64,000 bases of DNA from Actinomucor elegans (GCA_026027325.1 JAMSLZ010000009.1:1302001-1366000); one strand, 5' to 3'. Numbered from the stretch's first letter, positions 1 to 13,134 are shown. Numbers and translations: made by a program. Notes: a model not told the origin generated them from the sequence alone.

Positions 1-379
1 ATCATTATTTATATTTCCTTTATATCAAAACTTTTTTCAAGGTTTCTCGTGAAATAGATACAATTGTTTAATTGTATACATGGTTGTCAACAAATAGTAT
101 GGAGAACCCACATATAATATTGTCGACAATCTTCACCTATCGACGAAATCCCTGTTCCTGAATTTATTTTATCATCATCTAACTCCTGACCATACTGAGA
201 TATAATAGATATAACGATTGGCTCAGTAGAAAGAACATAGCTTATCTTTCTGTTTACCCAAAAATCCAGAGATTATTTCTGTTTGTCATCGATATAGATA
301 TTACTTTATTTTTCCAAGCTTGTTAATTCGGTTTGCATTCAAACGATAACCCAACTTTTTATTTTTATTTTTATTCGGA
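1..379. other. 3' flank of the PAK kinase gene, no gene seen
   Basis: AT-rich DNA downstream of the minus-strand kinase stop codon. No open frame or repeat of note was seen. It should hold the 3' UTR and polyadenylation signals of the kinase. Confidence 0.5.
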
Positions 380-1027
380 TTACTTTTTCTTGAACTTTAA
401 AAGGGAAGGTAATATATCAATAGGCCCAGCTTTCTTTAGGAAATCATGCTGTAAAAATAACATATGTTAATTTGTTTCCATTTTTTTTTATATTACTAAT
501 ACAAACTTACATTTAACAGCTCTGAGGCAGTGGCTCGAGACTTGACATCGACACATAAACAAACAGCCAGATAACTCTTCAATTCCTTGGATAAGTTCTC
601 TGGTTTTTTCAAAGTGGGCGTACCATTAGTGGCGATTAAATAAAGCGCTTTGAGTGGTTCTTCATCTAGATATGGAGGCTCGTTTTCGATCATCTCAATT
701 GCCATGATACCTAGAGACCAAATGTCTACCTTGGCTCCATACTCCTTTTGCTTTACTATTTCTGGCGCCATCTATAAACTCAATCCTTTAGTACAGGAAT
801 GCGTTGTTCCAAGTTTATGCGTTTACCCAGTAAGGTGTTCCCACCATGGTTGCTCTCTTATTTCTTTGGTCTGTTAGTTTGGCACAGTAACCAAAATCAC
901 TGATTTTGACTTGGCCTGAAAAGTTTAATAGGACATTGTCGGACTTGATATCTCGATGGATAATGTTTTGAGTATGTAAATGATCCAAACCCTTGGCCGT
1001 CTATGTACGAGTAAGTATTGGAACGTC

Positions 1028-1072
<45 letters not shown>

Positions 1073-3091
1073 AAGTTGGGTAGTTTACCTCGTAACACAC
1101 AGTTGCTATTTGTTGTTCAGTCATGGTATTATTCTCAATAACATCCGTTAATGCACCACCCTCCATAAACTCCATAACGACCCATAAGTCTCCTCGCACA
1201 AGGAATGAGTCTAAAAAGTTAACAATATTACCATGGTGTGACTCTTTCATAATCATGATTTCATTCACAATGAGATCAAGTCGCGATTGCTTAGAGAGAT
1301 CCATTTGTTTGACTGCTACTTTGGCGTTAGTGCTGAGGTGGTTAGCTAAATAGACAGATCCTGAAGCACTGTAAGCAGAAGATTAGCAATTGAATACATG
1401 TGTATTCTAATTCAACTAACCCTTGACCAATACGCTTGGTTCTCTTATATAATAGGTTGGGGTCTCCACTTGTAACTACTGAGCCTATAAGAAAACATCA
1501 ATAAGCATTGTATGTCATCCATTTGTCTTTGGTTATGAATATTTTACGTAATCGCTCCATAATTTGAGAATCACTCATTAGACTGATTCGCTGGTTCCTT
1601 TCTGTATTGGTGGTAGAAGGAACAGGGGTTGATATTTGAGGCTGTGGATTGGGTATGATGGTTGCTTCGTTTAGTAGAGACTTTTTCTTTTGTTTTACTG
1701 CAGTTGCAGTTGTTGTTGCTGCTTCTACATCTCTTGTGCGCTTCATGAGGTTTTTATCGCGATCCATAGCAGCAGCAGCTTCTTTGAGTTTTTCTTTTTC
1801 TCTTTCAAATCGTGTGCTACGTTCGGACGGAGCATTGTTCCGATTTGTAGCATGATCGGGATGGCGCTTTGTGCTTCCGTTATTATTTTTGCGGGGAAGG
1901 GACCCACTATGGGTAGTGGGAGTGGGTGAAATGGTATAAGGTGCACCTGATCGATTCAGTGCATCAGTAGACCGTGTAGATTTACTAGTCTCTTTAGACT
2001 TGGAGGACTAATAATGAATTCCTTGAGTTAAGCACATTATTCTAAATACAACGCATCTACTTACATCCTCTATTACGAGCTTTTTAGAGTCTGATTCGTT
2101 CGTCTATTATCAAACAACAGGTTAGTTTGTCTATATAAGTGCTGGAAAATACTTGCACTACCTGCTGTAGGCTCAACTTGTCCATCATCAGCTGAACATC
2201 TTTATCCATTACTTTCACTAAATTGGGATCTACTTTAGGTAATGCTGGTTGAGTAATTGGCTGCTGTTTGGTTGTGGGTCTAGAAGGCGCTTCACGGATA
2301 TGTCGTGGTGCAGGTGTTGATCGACTTGGTTTTGGGTCAGACAGTTTCTTTTCTTCTTCCCAGTTTTTTCTATAACTGTTATTACTTGCATCGTTTTTGT
2401 TAGTGTTGGCATCGCCAGCTTCATAGGCGCTCTTTTCTCTTCTTGTTTGTTCTGTATAGAATTCAAGTGCTTCCAATACAGCCTGAGGGTTTTTGGCTGC
2501 ATCCTCAGGCGTAATTTTTGAGCCTTTTAATAGAGCATTCCACTGATCAGGTAAGCCCTACGATAGAGTAACTTGATAAGTGTTCTTTGTACCATCCCCT
2601 GCTTAAAATAATACTAACCGTGAATGCTCCAGTTTCTGGATCGAATCCTACATGTACCTTGTGCACAAAATTCGTTGGGCCTGAAGCTCCTAAAGGCGAT
2701 CTCTATAGATAGTTTACAAGTTAAGATACGAATATTGTATAGAAGACGCTCTAATACATTATATATTTCATCCATCCACGAGTATAGTTCTTCATCGTTT
2801 CGACAAGCAATATAGTAAGATTTTGCCTTGGTGCCTAGTTCAAAACAATGCGACTTTAACTCTGACCTAACTACCGCTGTAATCTCTTTTAGAAAGACCA
2901 AGGCCACACATTGACCAGTTTGCTAAAAGATCATGAGAATGAATCCAAGTACAAACATTTGTATTACATACCTCATTACGGTGAAATGTAATTGTTTGTT
3001 CCCGTAAAACAACGTAGCGCTTGGACCATATCCAAGCTCTTAATCCATCCTCTTTAACGTGGAGATAACCATCCTTTTTGATCTCCGCCAT
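380..3091 (-). CDS. Cla4-like p21-activated kinase (PH-CRIB-STE20 kinase)
   Basis: Serine/threonine kinase of the PAK family acting downstream of Cdc42/Rac in polarity, cytokinesis and MAPK signalling. Eleven exons join in phase: 2972-3091, 2758-2922, 2619-2702, 2162-2557, 2065-2103, 1548-2007, 1421-1484, 1089-1368, 827-1000, 511-771 and 380-448, giving 703 aa. Domain order: N-terminal PH domain (residues 1 to about 105), CRIB motif with [18 protein letters not shown] (about 112-135), a low-complexity linker, then the kinase with glycine loop GQGASGSVY, lysine in [16 protein letters not shown] and MAPE. All catalytic motifs are intact. The PH domain ahead of CRIB marks the Cla4 rather than Ste20 subtype. 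The intron at 1001-1088 holds a run of about 40 T on the plus strand. The gene is divergent from the Ste12-like gene. Family assignment is firm; the ortholog name is inferred. Confidence 0.95.
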
Positions 3092-4127
3092 AATAAATTG
3101 AAAGGTAAAAATAAAAATAAGAGAGAAAAAGAGAAAGAAAAGAAGGAAGAGAGAGAAGAAATAGGAGCAAGATAAGAAGTACTGAAGGAGAGATAAATAA
3201 AAATAAAAATAAAAATAAAATAAAAAAAGAGACGAAATGCAGCTATAATTTAGGAGTAAAGTACCCAGGGGGAGCAATCGTGCTATACGCGTCTTTTTTT
3301 TACGCGTTTCTTTTTTGTCTGTCTGTGCGATTTTTTGTAGGAGTACTTCAAAGCGATACCAAATATTTACATACAACGTGTTTAATCAGAATGGGCGTCA
3401 AACTGTATGGTGATGATCATCCTTGTTTGCTGAAAAAAACAAGAATAAAGGTGACTTAATCTTCGGAAAGAAACCCGGAATATCAACCATTGGAACAGTG
3501 GAACTGCTGCTATTTTATTGGTTTTTAAACCAAAAACTTCCTTTTCTTGACTTACATCGGATGCAGGGTTTCATTGGAGGGAAAAGTTAGCCATAGATGT
3601 TTTGTTTATAAAAATTACTATTAGCTTAGCTTTTAATCATCATTACCACTAACTATGCATGGGAAGTTGGTTTTAAGCTAGAGTATGACCAAAAAGCTTG
3701 TTTCTGTCCATAATATCTAACAGAGGACGTAATAGGTAAATCGAATGATTAATACGCGTAAAATACACTATATAAACTTCTCTATTTTAAAATGCATGCT
3801 CTGGCAGATTTGTTTGCACTAGGAATCTCGTTTAGGCCATTACACACATCCGTACGGCTTAATTCATATATAGGAGAATATGGAAAAGCAAGGGGTTAGA
3901 TGCATTTCATCCAAAAAGAGAGTTTCCTTTCTCTGCAGTCTCAAAACAGCCACTTTATATAATTTCTCTATTTTTTCTTTCTTTTTCTCTTTCTTTCTTG
4001 TATTCATACTTTGGATCTTATTATTACACCGACTTCCATATTTGTATTATATTCTCTCCCTTTCTCTCTGTAAAATCAATAGCATATAAAAACCCAAAAA
4101 AAACCCCCCCAAAAAAAAAGCCAGTTA
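3092..4127. promoter_or_regulatory. Shared divergent intergenic region of PAK and Ste12-like genes
   Basis: About 1.0 kb separates two divergent start codons. Near the kinase start it holds purine-rich runs (3115-3235), which read as pyrimidine tracts on the kinase strand. Near the Ste12-like start there is a strong CT-rich tract (about 3965-4010) followed by an A/C homopolymer stretch (4091-4119). Such pyrimidine tracts often lie near fungal transcription starts. A small upstream open frame at 3880-4089 ends 38 nt before the factor's ATG. I cannot place TATA elements or factor sites with confidence. Confidence 0.5.
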
Positions 4128-6701
4128 ATGCAACGATCTTCTATGATTAAAACGCATACATATAGTAAAAAGATGGAAGAAAAGACAGATTCAACTCTTT
4201 CGACTTATGGGATGCCACCGCCATCCAATAGTAATACAGCGAGTCGATTAACTCAAATTGATGATATGAAGTTCTTTTTTGCCACTGCCACTCAACAGTG
4301 GGAGCACAATAAACCACTTAAACGATTTGCATTGCCAGGAGGTGAAAGTATCTCTTGTGTATTATGGGACGATTTGTTCTTTATTACAGGAACAGACATA
4401 GTACGATCTTTGAACTTTCGTTTCCATGCCTTTGGTAGACCCGTTACAAATGCCAAAAAGTTTGAAGAAGGTATATTCAGTGATTTGCGTAATCTTAAGC
4501 CTGGACATGATGCAAGACTAGAAGAACCCAAATCAGAGTTATTGGACATGTTGTACAAGAATAATTGTATCCGCACTCAAAAGAAGCAAAAGGTGTTTTT
4601 CTGGTTTTCCGTGCCTCATGATCGACTCTTCCTTGATGCTCTTGAACGTGATCTGAAGCGCGAAAAGATGGGTATGGAACCTACTACCCAGGCCATTGCT
4701 GAGCCTGCAACTTCTCTCTCTCTTGATTCTACGCAGGAGTTGTTTGATCAGCTGAGAAAGACAAGTTCTCAGTCTGCTGCTGCTACAGCCCAAGCCATTG
4801 AAGAAGACTTGTCTTCTCCTATACCAAATGCAACTGTATCTCTTACTGTGGGCCATGGTAAGCAAATAATCGTGTTTATTTTATTATGTTATGTTACTCA
4901 TTTTTTCTTTACGTTAGTAACCAACCTCCTGGAAGAAGATCATCATTGGTCAACTTCGCCTACATCTACAGGAAATCACGTACCATGGTCTTCATCTCAG
5001 TCAAGACTTGATCGTGCTTCTTCTCAAGCAAAGAGATCGCGTGTCAATTCAGTACCTGCAAGTTTAGGTCAACAGCAACAATTACAACTGATGCAGCAAC
5101 AAAAACATCATCGTTTGAGTCACGGCTCTTATTTCTCGGGCGGTCCTCTCACTTCTACCAGTAGAAATCGTCCAAATCGTAGCTCAGCCTCTTCTATGTT
5201 ATCTTCTTCTGATGATCTTTTGGTACGTGACGATAGTAGTAGTACTAGTACACTCAGTGAACACAAGTACCCCCAAGATTATATGGACCCTATCTCTAAC
5301 GGTGTCAATCAATTGGAGATTTCGGCTTCCTTGTCCAACACGAGTCACAGTACGAGTAGCAGTCTTTTGCAGCACAATGTATTGCCTTCAAAGTCACTTG
5401 ATTCAAATGCTATGAAGAAGACAAAAACCATCTTTGGTAATTTGAGTTTGTTTGACGGCTCTCCCACCTACAAGCAACGTAGGCGCCGTGCTGCATCTGT
5501 ATCTTCATCTGCTATGAATTCACCCTTACATGCTGGCGCAGGAGGTCCTGATCGCGTCCGTCGCCATGATAAATGTCACCTTCGCACTGCACCCAATTCT
5601 GCTAACCATCATCGTACGCCACCCAACTCAACTGGTAGTAACAAGTTAAGCAACAACAATAAATCGCCTTCCATCTCGGCTCATCATTTATCTCATATGA
5701 ACGCGTCCAATACCGTCAACAACAAGAGCAGCCGATTGGTGATGGCCTACACAAAGGCCAGTTTAGCTCACAATCAAGCCATTCCACCCCCACCTCCTCC
5801 TATGTCCATGATGGCTACTCAATCTCAAGGTTGGCCTCAGCAGCAGCAACAGCAGCAACAGCAAGATTATTATTGCCCTGTTGAGGATTGTCGTCACTTG
5901 TTCAAGAGACCTGAGCACCTTGAACGCCATATGCTAGCACTGCACATGTTTTTTGTTTGTACAGTATGCGGCAAGCAGTTTCCTCGTTCCGAAACCTTAG
6001 CCCAGCACCATCGACTAGAGCATGAAGTTCAGCACTATGATCATGCTTCTTCCTTGAGCGGTGGTGACAATGATGATGATTCATCTCCTGATGATCATAC
6101 TCAGCGTCATTCTTACTTGAATAACAACAATTCATATCAACAAGTTCTTAACCATCACCAACACCAAACCGAAGGCAACGGATTTTACAGTTCTCCACGT
6201 CATTCATTTGATGGTTCTCGTTCTTCTGGATGGTCTACTGGTGTTTCTGAAAGTGTTAGTAGTAGTCATTGTAGTAGCGCTGTTAGTCGATGCAGTACAT
6301 TGAGTCCAATGCTTGATATTGATTTTGAAATGCCTGATATCCAACCTACTTCTCAACCTATTTCCACTGTTTCAAATATGTCTGCTAGTCGTAGCAATAC
6401 GTCGCTTACTACGGATTCTTCTTCTTCGATGCTCTGTCCTGAACCGTCTGATAGTAGTACCTTTATCAAACAAGAAGAAACGCGTCCATCATCGATTCAA
6501 AAAAGTCACAGTTCGTCTTTCAATGAAGATGATTTCAGTTCTTCTAACGCTTCATCTCCTTCCTCAACTTTTCAATATGGCGATCCCTATAGGATGATGG
6601 GCACCAATGAAGGGATTAAGTTGGAATATCCACCAACAGCCCCATTGACTTTATTATCGCCTTTCAAGCCAAACCAACAACAGCAACAACAACAACAACA
6701 A

Positions 6702-6733
<32 letters not shown>

Positions 6734-6947
6734 ATTGCTACAAGAAATGGATCATCAATCAAATATCCAAGAAATGATGATGCTCAATAATGACATGTTT
6801 CAAGAGCAGCACTACGATCTTACCATGGAAACCATGTTTAATCACCATCTCGATTACCAACAATCTATGTATGCACCTTATGTTGATCAGCAATACTCTC
6901 CTTTTAATACCTCCTCAGCTGACGCGCTTCTCGTTTTTGGCGCCTAA
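4128..6947 (+). CDS. Ste12-like transcription factor with two C2H2 zinc fingers
   Basis: Predicted nuclear transcription factor of the Ste12/SteA class, the usual DNA-binding target of the mating/filamentation MAPK cascade. Two exons, 4128-4857 and 4918-6947, encode 919 aa. The STE DNA-binding region is at about residues 45-170 (start FFFATATQQWEHNKPLKRF, then the conserved VLWDDLFFITGTDIVRSL). A Ser/Asn/Gln-rich middle follows. Two C2H2 fingers lie near residues 560-615 (CPVEDC...HLERHMLALH and CTVCGKQF...HHRLEH), as in filamentous-fungal SteA proteins and unlike yeast Ste12. A glutamine tract of about 22 residues near residue 840 is coded by mixed CAA/CAG. The 60-nt intron is a multiple of three and stop-free, so unspliced RNA would stay in frame. 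Its neighbour is a PAK kinase, a plausible upstream regulator. Confidence 0.93.
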
Positions 6948-7184
6948 AAATCAACGCTACCATTACTATGAATCAACACTATAACGAATGTACCACACTT
7001 TGTCAAGACTCCACACTTTATTTATTTGTTTTTTTCTTCTATGTAATATGCTTACACTTTCTTTTATGATTAGATTTCTTTATAAGGCAGCCTTAATTAT
7101 TATATGAATATCATTTTGCATCGCTTAAACTATAGTTTTTCAAGGAAAAAAGAATATATTGGCAGTAAATAAAAACCTTTCCTT

Positions 7185-9124
7185 ATGAATAATCACATGA
7201 GTGTCTATAGTCATTTAAAATGGCACAGGGTCTACCTTTTTCTTCTTCTTCTTTATCTTTTAGATATGCTCTTTCTATCGTTGTTGATATTACTGATTAA
7301 CCCCTTCCTTGTTGAATCAAGGCGCATTCAAACCAAGGTAGTTATACTAGGCGCAGGCGCAGCAGGTATATCGGCCGCAAAGACACTAACAGAATCCAAC
7401 ATTGAGGATTATATCATTGTTGAAGCTCAGTCTTTTATTGGAGGTATGTATATTTGATCATTTCGACCTTAATATTTAAACTAACATATCATGTAGGGAG
7501 GGTGCAACATGTAGAGTTTGGACAAAGTCAAGTGGAATTAGGCGCCAATTGGGTAAGCAAAGCAAGCAAAGGTTATGTCAGCCAATGAAGCTCATTTATT
7601 TATCATTATTTATTTTAGATTTATGGAAAAGGCGAAAATCCAATTTACCAATTAGCGCGAGATCATGGATTAAAGACGACACCCAACGACAAGGGCAATG
7701 TCACATATTTCGATGACTATGGACAGCTCAAGCAGCAAGACAAGGGCATTTCTACTAGTCTCGAGTTTGAATCCGTTAAGCAAAAGTTGGTTGATTACGC
7801 AGGTAAGCATTTATTTGACTTCAAATGCATATAAATGATACTAATGGTTATCTAGAAAAGAGAATGAAACGTCAACAGGTCGATCTATCGAGTCGATCTG
7901 CGCTTAGTTTGTTAGGCTGGTATCCAAGCACACCCTTAAAAGCCGCCGTAGAATACTTTAATATAGACTGGGAATTTTCTGAGCCTGCAGAGATGTGTTC
8001 ACTTGATTATGCTACAGGCACTGTAGATACAGTGACAGGGACATATCCATTTGGCAATGAGTTTGTTATAGATGAGAGGTATGGCTAAAATATCAGATAC
8101 ACATAAATCTAATATAGTTTTACAGAGGATTCAATCATATTTTAAAACAAGAATCTCAAACATTTCTTGCTAAAAAGGATTCCCGCTTAATGCTAAACAA
8201 ATTAGTTACTAAGGTCATTTACAATGACCATAATGTGACAGTTTTAACTTCTGATGGAGACTTGATAGAATCCGAATATGCAATCTGCACGTTTTCGTAA
8301 GTTAGTAACCAAATTACAGTGGTTCTATTTAGTATTTATTAATTTCTTTTATTTGCCTGTTGCATATACTATGGTGCCAACATGTAGTTTAGGTGTATTA
8401 CAAAGCGATGCTGTAGCCTTTGAACCCATTTTTCCCGAATGGAAAAGAGAATCTTTACTGAGCTTCCATATGACTACGTACACCAAGATCTTCCTTAAGT
8501 TTGAACAAAAGTTCTGGGGAGATTGGCAGGTAAGCTTTTTTTTCTGGCTACAAGTAACACGAGATTGTAATCTAAACATAATAATGCAAGTTTGCGCTGT
8601 ATGCCAATAACGTGACACAACATGGCGGGTATTATACCGTTTGGCAAAACTTGAACGCACCTGGTTATTTAAATAATAACATGTTAATGGTTACTACCAC
8701 CGACAAAGAATCACAAAGGATTGAACGTATGACAAACCATCAAGTTCAACTAGAAATTATGCAAGTACTACGGCAAATGTTTCCCCGTAAAACCATCAAT
8801 GACCCAACCGAGATTTTGGTCCCACGCTGGTATCAGCATCCTCTCTTCCGAGGCTCTTATTCCAATTGGCCTATTGGTGCGCTCAAAAAACATCACCTGA
8901 ATATGCGTGCACCTTTAAAAAATAGGTTATGGTTTGCAGGTGAAGCTACATCGGCTGACTATTATGGGTTTTTACATGGCGCTTGGATCGAAGGCAAGTC
9001 AATCGCTAATAGCATTTCGCGTTGCATCAATCAAACTTGTCCGTATTATGAACAGCACACATATGTAACTGGATGTGATAGTAATTTAAGTAAACCAAGA
9101 TTTTTTGCTCAGTTTTCAAACTAG
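7185..9124 (+). CDS. FAD-dependent amine (polyamine) oxidase, secreted or membrane-anchored
   Basis: Flavin amine oxidase of the polyamine-oxidase type, expected to oxidise spermine/spermidine or related amines and release hydrogen peroxide. Seven exons, 7185-7443, 7497-7552, 7619-7802, 7856-8078, 8126-8296, 8388-8529 and 8591-9124, join in phase to 522 aa. The start is followed by a long hydrophobic stretch (about residues 14-43), a signal peptide or anchor, then the dinucleotide-binding motif VVILGAGAAGISAAKTL. The conserved ELGANW segment follows. The C-terminal FAD motif is RLWFAGEATSADYYGFLHGA with downstream GKSIANSI. Length fits the family. The substrate cannot be read from sequence. 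It stands alone between the Ste12-like gene and a long gene-free stretch. Confidence 0.9.
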
Positions 9125-9228
9125 AAGAAATGAGGCTTTGAATTGAGTAGGTTCATTTGGCAAATGAAGGCTATTCATTAACAGATCTACCAAAATATAA
9201 ACTAAGAATAATTTAATAAAAATTAAAT

Positions 9229-9297
9229 AGATGCAATAACTTGTTCTGAACATGGATCGTTAATCTGATTACAACATTAGACCAAGATCGTTCGACG
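9229..9297 (-). repeat. Dispersed repeat family 1 copy (reverse orientation)
   Basis: Reads ATGCAATAACTTGTTCTGAA at its left, then ACATTAGACCAAGATCGTTC. The reverse complement aligns by eye with the forward copy at 58633-58720. Confidence 0.6.
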
Positions 9298-9960
9298 ATG
9301 AGTGCATTTTTGATTATCCAAGGACGCTAACAGCATTGAGCTGCTGCATTCTTTGATTGGCGGTCGGTATTTCAATTATATGTGAAGAAAAAAAAAATAA
9401 TAGTTTTCTTTATTTGTTACTTTGAATAATAGAAAATATTGATACATAAATAGGATTTTAAACGAGTTTATGAAAACTTAAGGCGCGAGTCAAGAAATAG
9501 CACTGAGCGCAATATGTCTTTCAATTCATCGAACTATTATTGGTAAATGATTTTTTTTTTTGTCGTATCGAAAAAAATATGCATAAAATATACTGGCGTA
9601 ATTTCCGATGTGTTTCACCTATGTTAATTAAAAATCATCCCTTAAAATGCGTTGTTTACACTTTACTTGCTGCAGTTTTCGCTCTTAGGGGATACCCCTA
9701 CAAGTAATTCGGTATCATCCCATTTTCGGCTCCGTAGTGATATTGTGGTCGCATCTGAATAGATTCTTTTGAAGGATAGTGACCATATGCGAAAATACTA
9801 TGAATACGAATGCCAAAAAAGTAAGCTTTTTATTAAATACCGGTAGTGAATAAATTGTATATATCTTTGTACAGCAATAGGCAGGCAGAAACTGCAGTAA
9901 TTTGAATAATGAAAGTTATAATTCAGTAATTCATTGCATTAGGTTCAAAATAAGGTTGGT

Positions 9961-10026
9961 AGATACAGCAACTCATTCTGAGCATAATTTATTTTTTAGG
10001 TATGATGTTAGACCGAGATATTTCGA
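9961..10026 (-). repeat. Dispersed repeat family 1 copy (reverse orientation)
   Basis: Contains CAGCAACTCATTCTGAGCAT followed by GATGTTAGACCGAGATATTT, the same order of motifs as the 9229 copy. Confidence 0.6.
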
Positions 10027-10479
10027 TTTAATTTGCATATCATACATGACTGACTTGAATCTTGACGTATACATCTGAATGCTCGAAATATTGATTTTAA
10101 ACTAAAAGCACAACTTTCAAGAGCTTTTCTGTAAAAAGGTAACGTTTTAGCGTGAAGCAGAACCCGTAGATAATTGAATTGTTCTTTTAAATGATATAAT
10201 TGTCATTAAAAAGTAAAGCTGAATGTTTTGTTGTAAATGTAAATCATGTTATATAGTCCAAGCTGCCCTTGAAGGGACCAATTTAATACACTACTATGAA
10301 AGGTTATTCATTCGAAAAGACTCAATTTGTTCTACAAACTCTAGCGGTTTTCAATAGCACACTTGTGCTTGTCGATAGAAAGTAGAGTTTGATATACTAA
10401 GCTGATTAACAAGAGCTGTATCTCCTCCAATATTATGAATGAAGTAATTTTTTGACCGCTAATTCTTAATATGATTCAT

Positions 10480-10830
10480 GTTATGTCATATGCCTTTTAT
10501 CTTTGATGCATGTCCAATAATACTCTATTATATAATTTGCATGTTATGAGCCATATATTTTTACTCTTGATACATCTCATATATATAAAGGGCTAAAGCC
10601 AATCAATTACCTGAAGGGAATTGATGTTATATTATTTTGATACTAAAAGGTATCACCAAGATACAAGAAGCGTAATTAATGATAACGATGAATTAACTAC
10701 TGTATGATAAAATTCAATATGGGACTGATGGAATAAATAGACAGCTATTTCTTTGCCATGAGGGCCTCTTCATGTTAATAAAAGGATTTGCCAGATCTCA
10801 TTTATTCTACTGTCTTTTTCTAATCATCTA
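10480..10830. repeat. Long degenerate repeat (family 2), copy 1
   Basis: Aligns by eye, with many differences and small gaps, to 58080-58440. Shared landmarks in the same order are TATATTATTTTGA, a block with ATCAAGAT or CACCAAGATA, GGGACTG, CTATTTCTT, and CATTTATT followed by CTG or TTG. It lacks a coding frame. Confidence 0.5.
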
Positions 10831-12969
10831 ATCCATCACATCAAGGGTATCCGCGAACATTACTTTTTAGGCTTCCCCCCTCCCCATAAAATATTGTAGG
10901 TTCAGATCGAGATTGTTAGCGCCTTTTAAGATACTTCCTTTAAATGATAAGCCATTGAATAATGACTAATGTGAGTAGATTCTATAATTTCTAGGTGAGG
11001 GTTATAGCTGGCTATTTGTAAATATTTACAGGCATAGTGAAGATGATTGGTCACCTAAAAATCTAATGAAGCTATTTAGCTGATTGGAGTTGTTCACAAC
11101 AACAAAAAGGGCTCATTTCAGCGTCTTTACATTTATCGACCAAATCAGGCTCAATGTCGTGTCTGATGGTTATTATGTAGACATGCTCATAATGAGGCAC
11201 CGGATTCATTCAGGCTATTATTATTTCATGAATAATAGTCTAATAAGTATATTATGCTTATCAATAATTAACTATCACTTATATATCACAAAAGGCTGCT
11301 TTTCTTTTATTAAGCTAGTCCGTTGAGCTTCTTAAAGTGCAGTGCGAGGTCTAGAAACAAGTCAACAAACCACTATTAATGTTAAAAACTATCATAATAT
11401 CAAAAACAACACGCATACGTGCTATGACATATATAATGTAAATACATTCATTGAAGCTTTTTCAAACATGTTACATTATGAAGGAGGCCTCTAAAGTGCT
11501 TTTAACACTATTAAAAAAAGAATCACTTTGGATAGAAAAGTAGCCCATAGTTTAAGAGGTAACCTATAACGGTTTACGCGATATAATATACATGTAAAAC
11601 TCTATTTCGTTAATACTAAAGCACAACCAGATCCTAGTTAAGTAAGCTCAGCATTCCATCATATAGTGTCTAAATATATCTTAGGTTATGCCATAGATAA
11701 TTCCTGAGTTTGCTTTTACGCAACTATTAAGAACTACAGGCCCACATTCAAAGTGCCTTTATCTGCTATAGTTGCCTTTATTAATAGTTTAGTTTGTAAA
11801 TCTCCGAAAACTCTCCATCCAATATAAAAAGGCTCTTCATTCTACTGTATGTAGTAATATATCTGATTACAGCCAAAAAGGACTTCCTAAATATGCTTTT
11901 ATTAATGCCTTTAGCTTATTGCAATACCCTTTCAAAGATATCTTTGCTTATTTAGAGGTAGACTAAGTACTAAACGCGAAAATAGACGGATATCGATTGA
12001 GAGAGATATGTTAAAAAAAACCGCATGTAATTAGTAGTGCGTTACTAAAGTATATAGACGGCGTTGTATTTGAACGAAGATGTTGGTGGATGTAGCAGCT
12101 CATTTTTAATAAAAAGCACTAACCTTATAGGATATTGAACAGCGATACGTTATCTAAGAGGTCTCACTGGACCATTAGAGCATAGATTGCATGAAATGTA
12201 TATAGTTTGTAAGGTATCCCTAAAGTATAACACAACTATTGATTTCAGTTAAAAAAAAAGTTCTAATAGATATAATAGCTCAGCATAATCAAGTACTGAC
12301 ACTCATATGCCCCATTAAAAGATATGCCGAAGAATGCAGAGACATTAATAATGTTACGGTTTCTGAAGAAATCTCAAGTGTAGTATATCTTAAATCCAAA
12401 AATTCAAATTATGCTTTTTTCGAACACGCCAAAGACGCCTTGAGGCATGATAAACTTGTAGAAAAATTTAACATAATAGAATGCATCATTATTAGGATTT
12501 TAGTTCAAATAAAACTCAAGTTATAACCTTTTTAACAAGTTTGAAAAATCAGTGTTTTTAGAGATATCCTTTAAACCAATTTTTGAGCGATGTAAACATC
12601 CAGAGAAGCACAAGGTTTATTAAAAAATTTTGTGCGCAATTATATTATTTATCAAATGATATAAGGTGTCTTGAATTTTTCTGAGTATAACTAGTTTATT
12701 CTGAGAAAAACCGATTTTTTCAGTTTTTTTAAAGGTGCCTATAAAGCGTATGTCTTGAATAGCTTTAATAAAGAAAAAAAAAACGCTTGTGCATGTGCAT
12801 CATTACATTAAATTGGTATTATAAATGAATCTCGTCTTGGAAATGCTGCTATCGCGTTCCACAAAAAAAAGAGAGCAAAATCCAAAAGTTTGGGTTCAAA
12901 GTTAGTGCATACCTCCTGGGGTTGGTCCAAAATGATATCTATCTTTTTTTTTTACCATCGTTATATTTC

Positions 12970-13050
12970 TCGAATGATTTCAGTTTAGCGTCACATCTGA
13001 TAAATAATAAATGCCCAAAATGAATTACTCAATCAGTTGAAATCATTATT
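12970..13050 (+). repeat. Dispersed repeat family 1 copy (forward, decayed)
   Basis: Contains GTCACATCTGATAAATAATA and then CCCAAAATGAATTACTCAAT. It is the first of three forward copies spaced about 165-171 bp apart (12970, 13135, 13306). Confidence 0.45.
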
Positions 13051-13134
13051 TGATCGAAATACAAAGGATATATTATATTTTAGAGATGCACAACAAATTA
13101 CAAACATCTCATACAATTTATAGTTATGGATTTG

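Noticed and set aside
3880..4089. 69-codon frame with a hydrophobic middle upstream of the Ste12-like gene
   Set aside because: It lies in the CT-rich leader and its hydrophobicity comes from the pyrimidine tract. It may be an upstream ORF, but there is no evidence of a protein.
11084..11326. 80-codon frame in the 9-13 kb interval
   Set aside because: No domain, surrounded by decayed repeats, composition like non-coding DNA.
12239..12526. 95-codon frame starting from a non-ATG codon
   Set aside because: No ATG at the start and no splice partner or motif; possibly a relic but not supportable.
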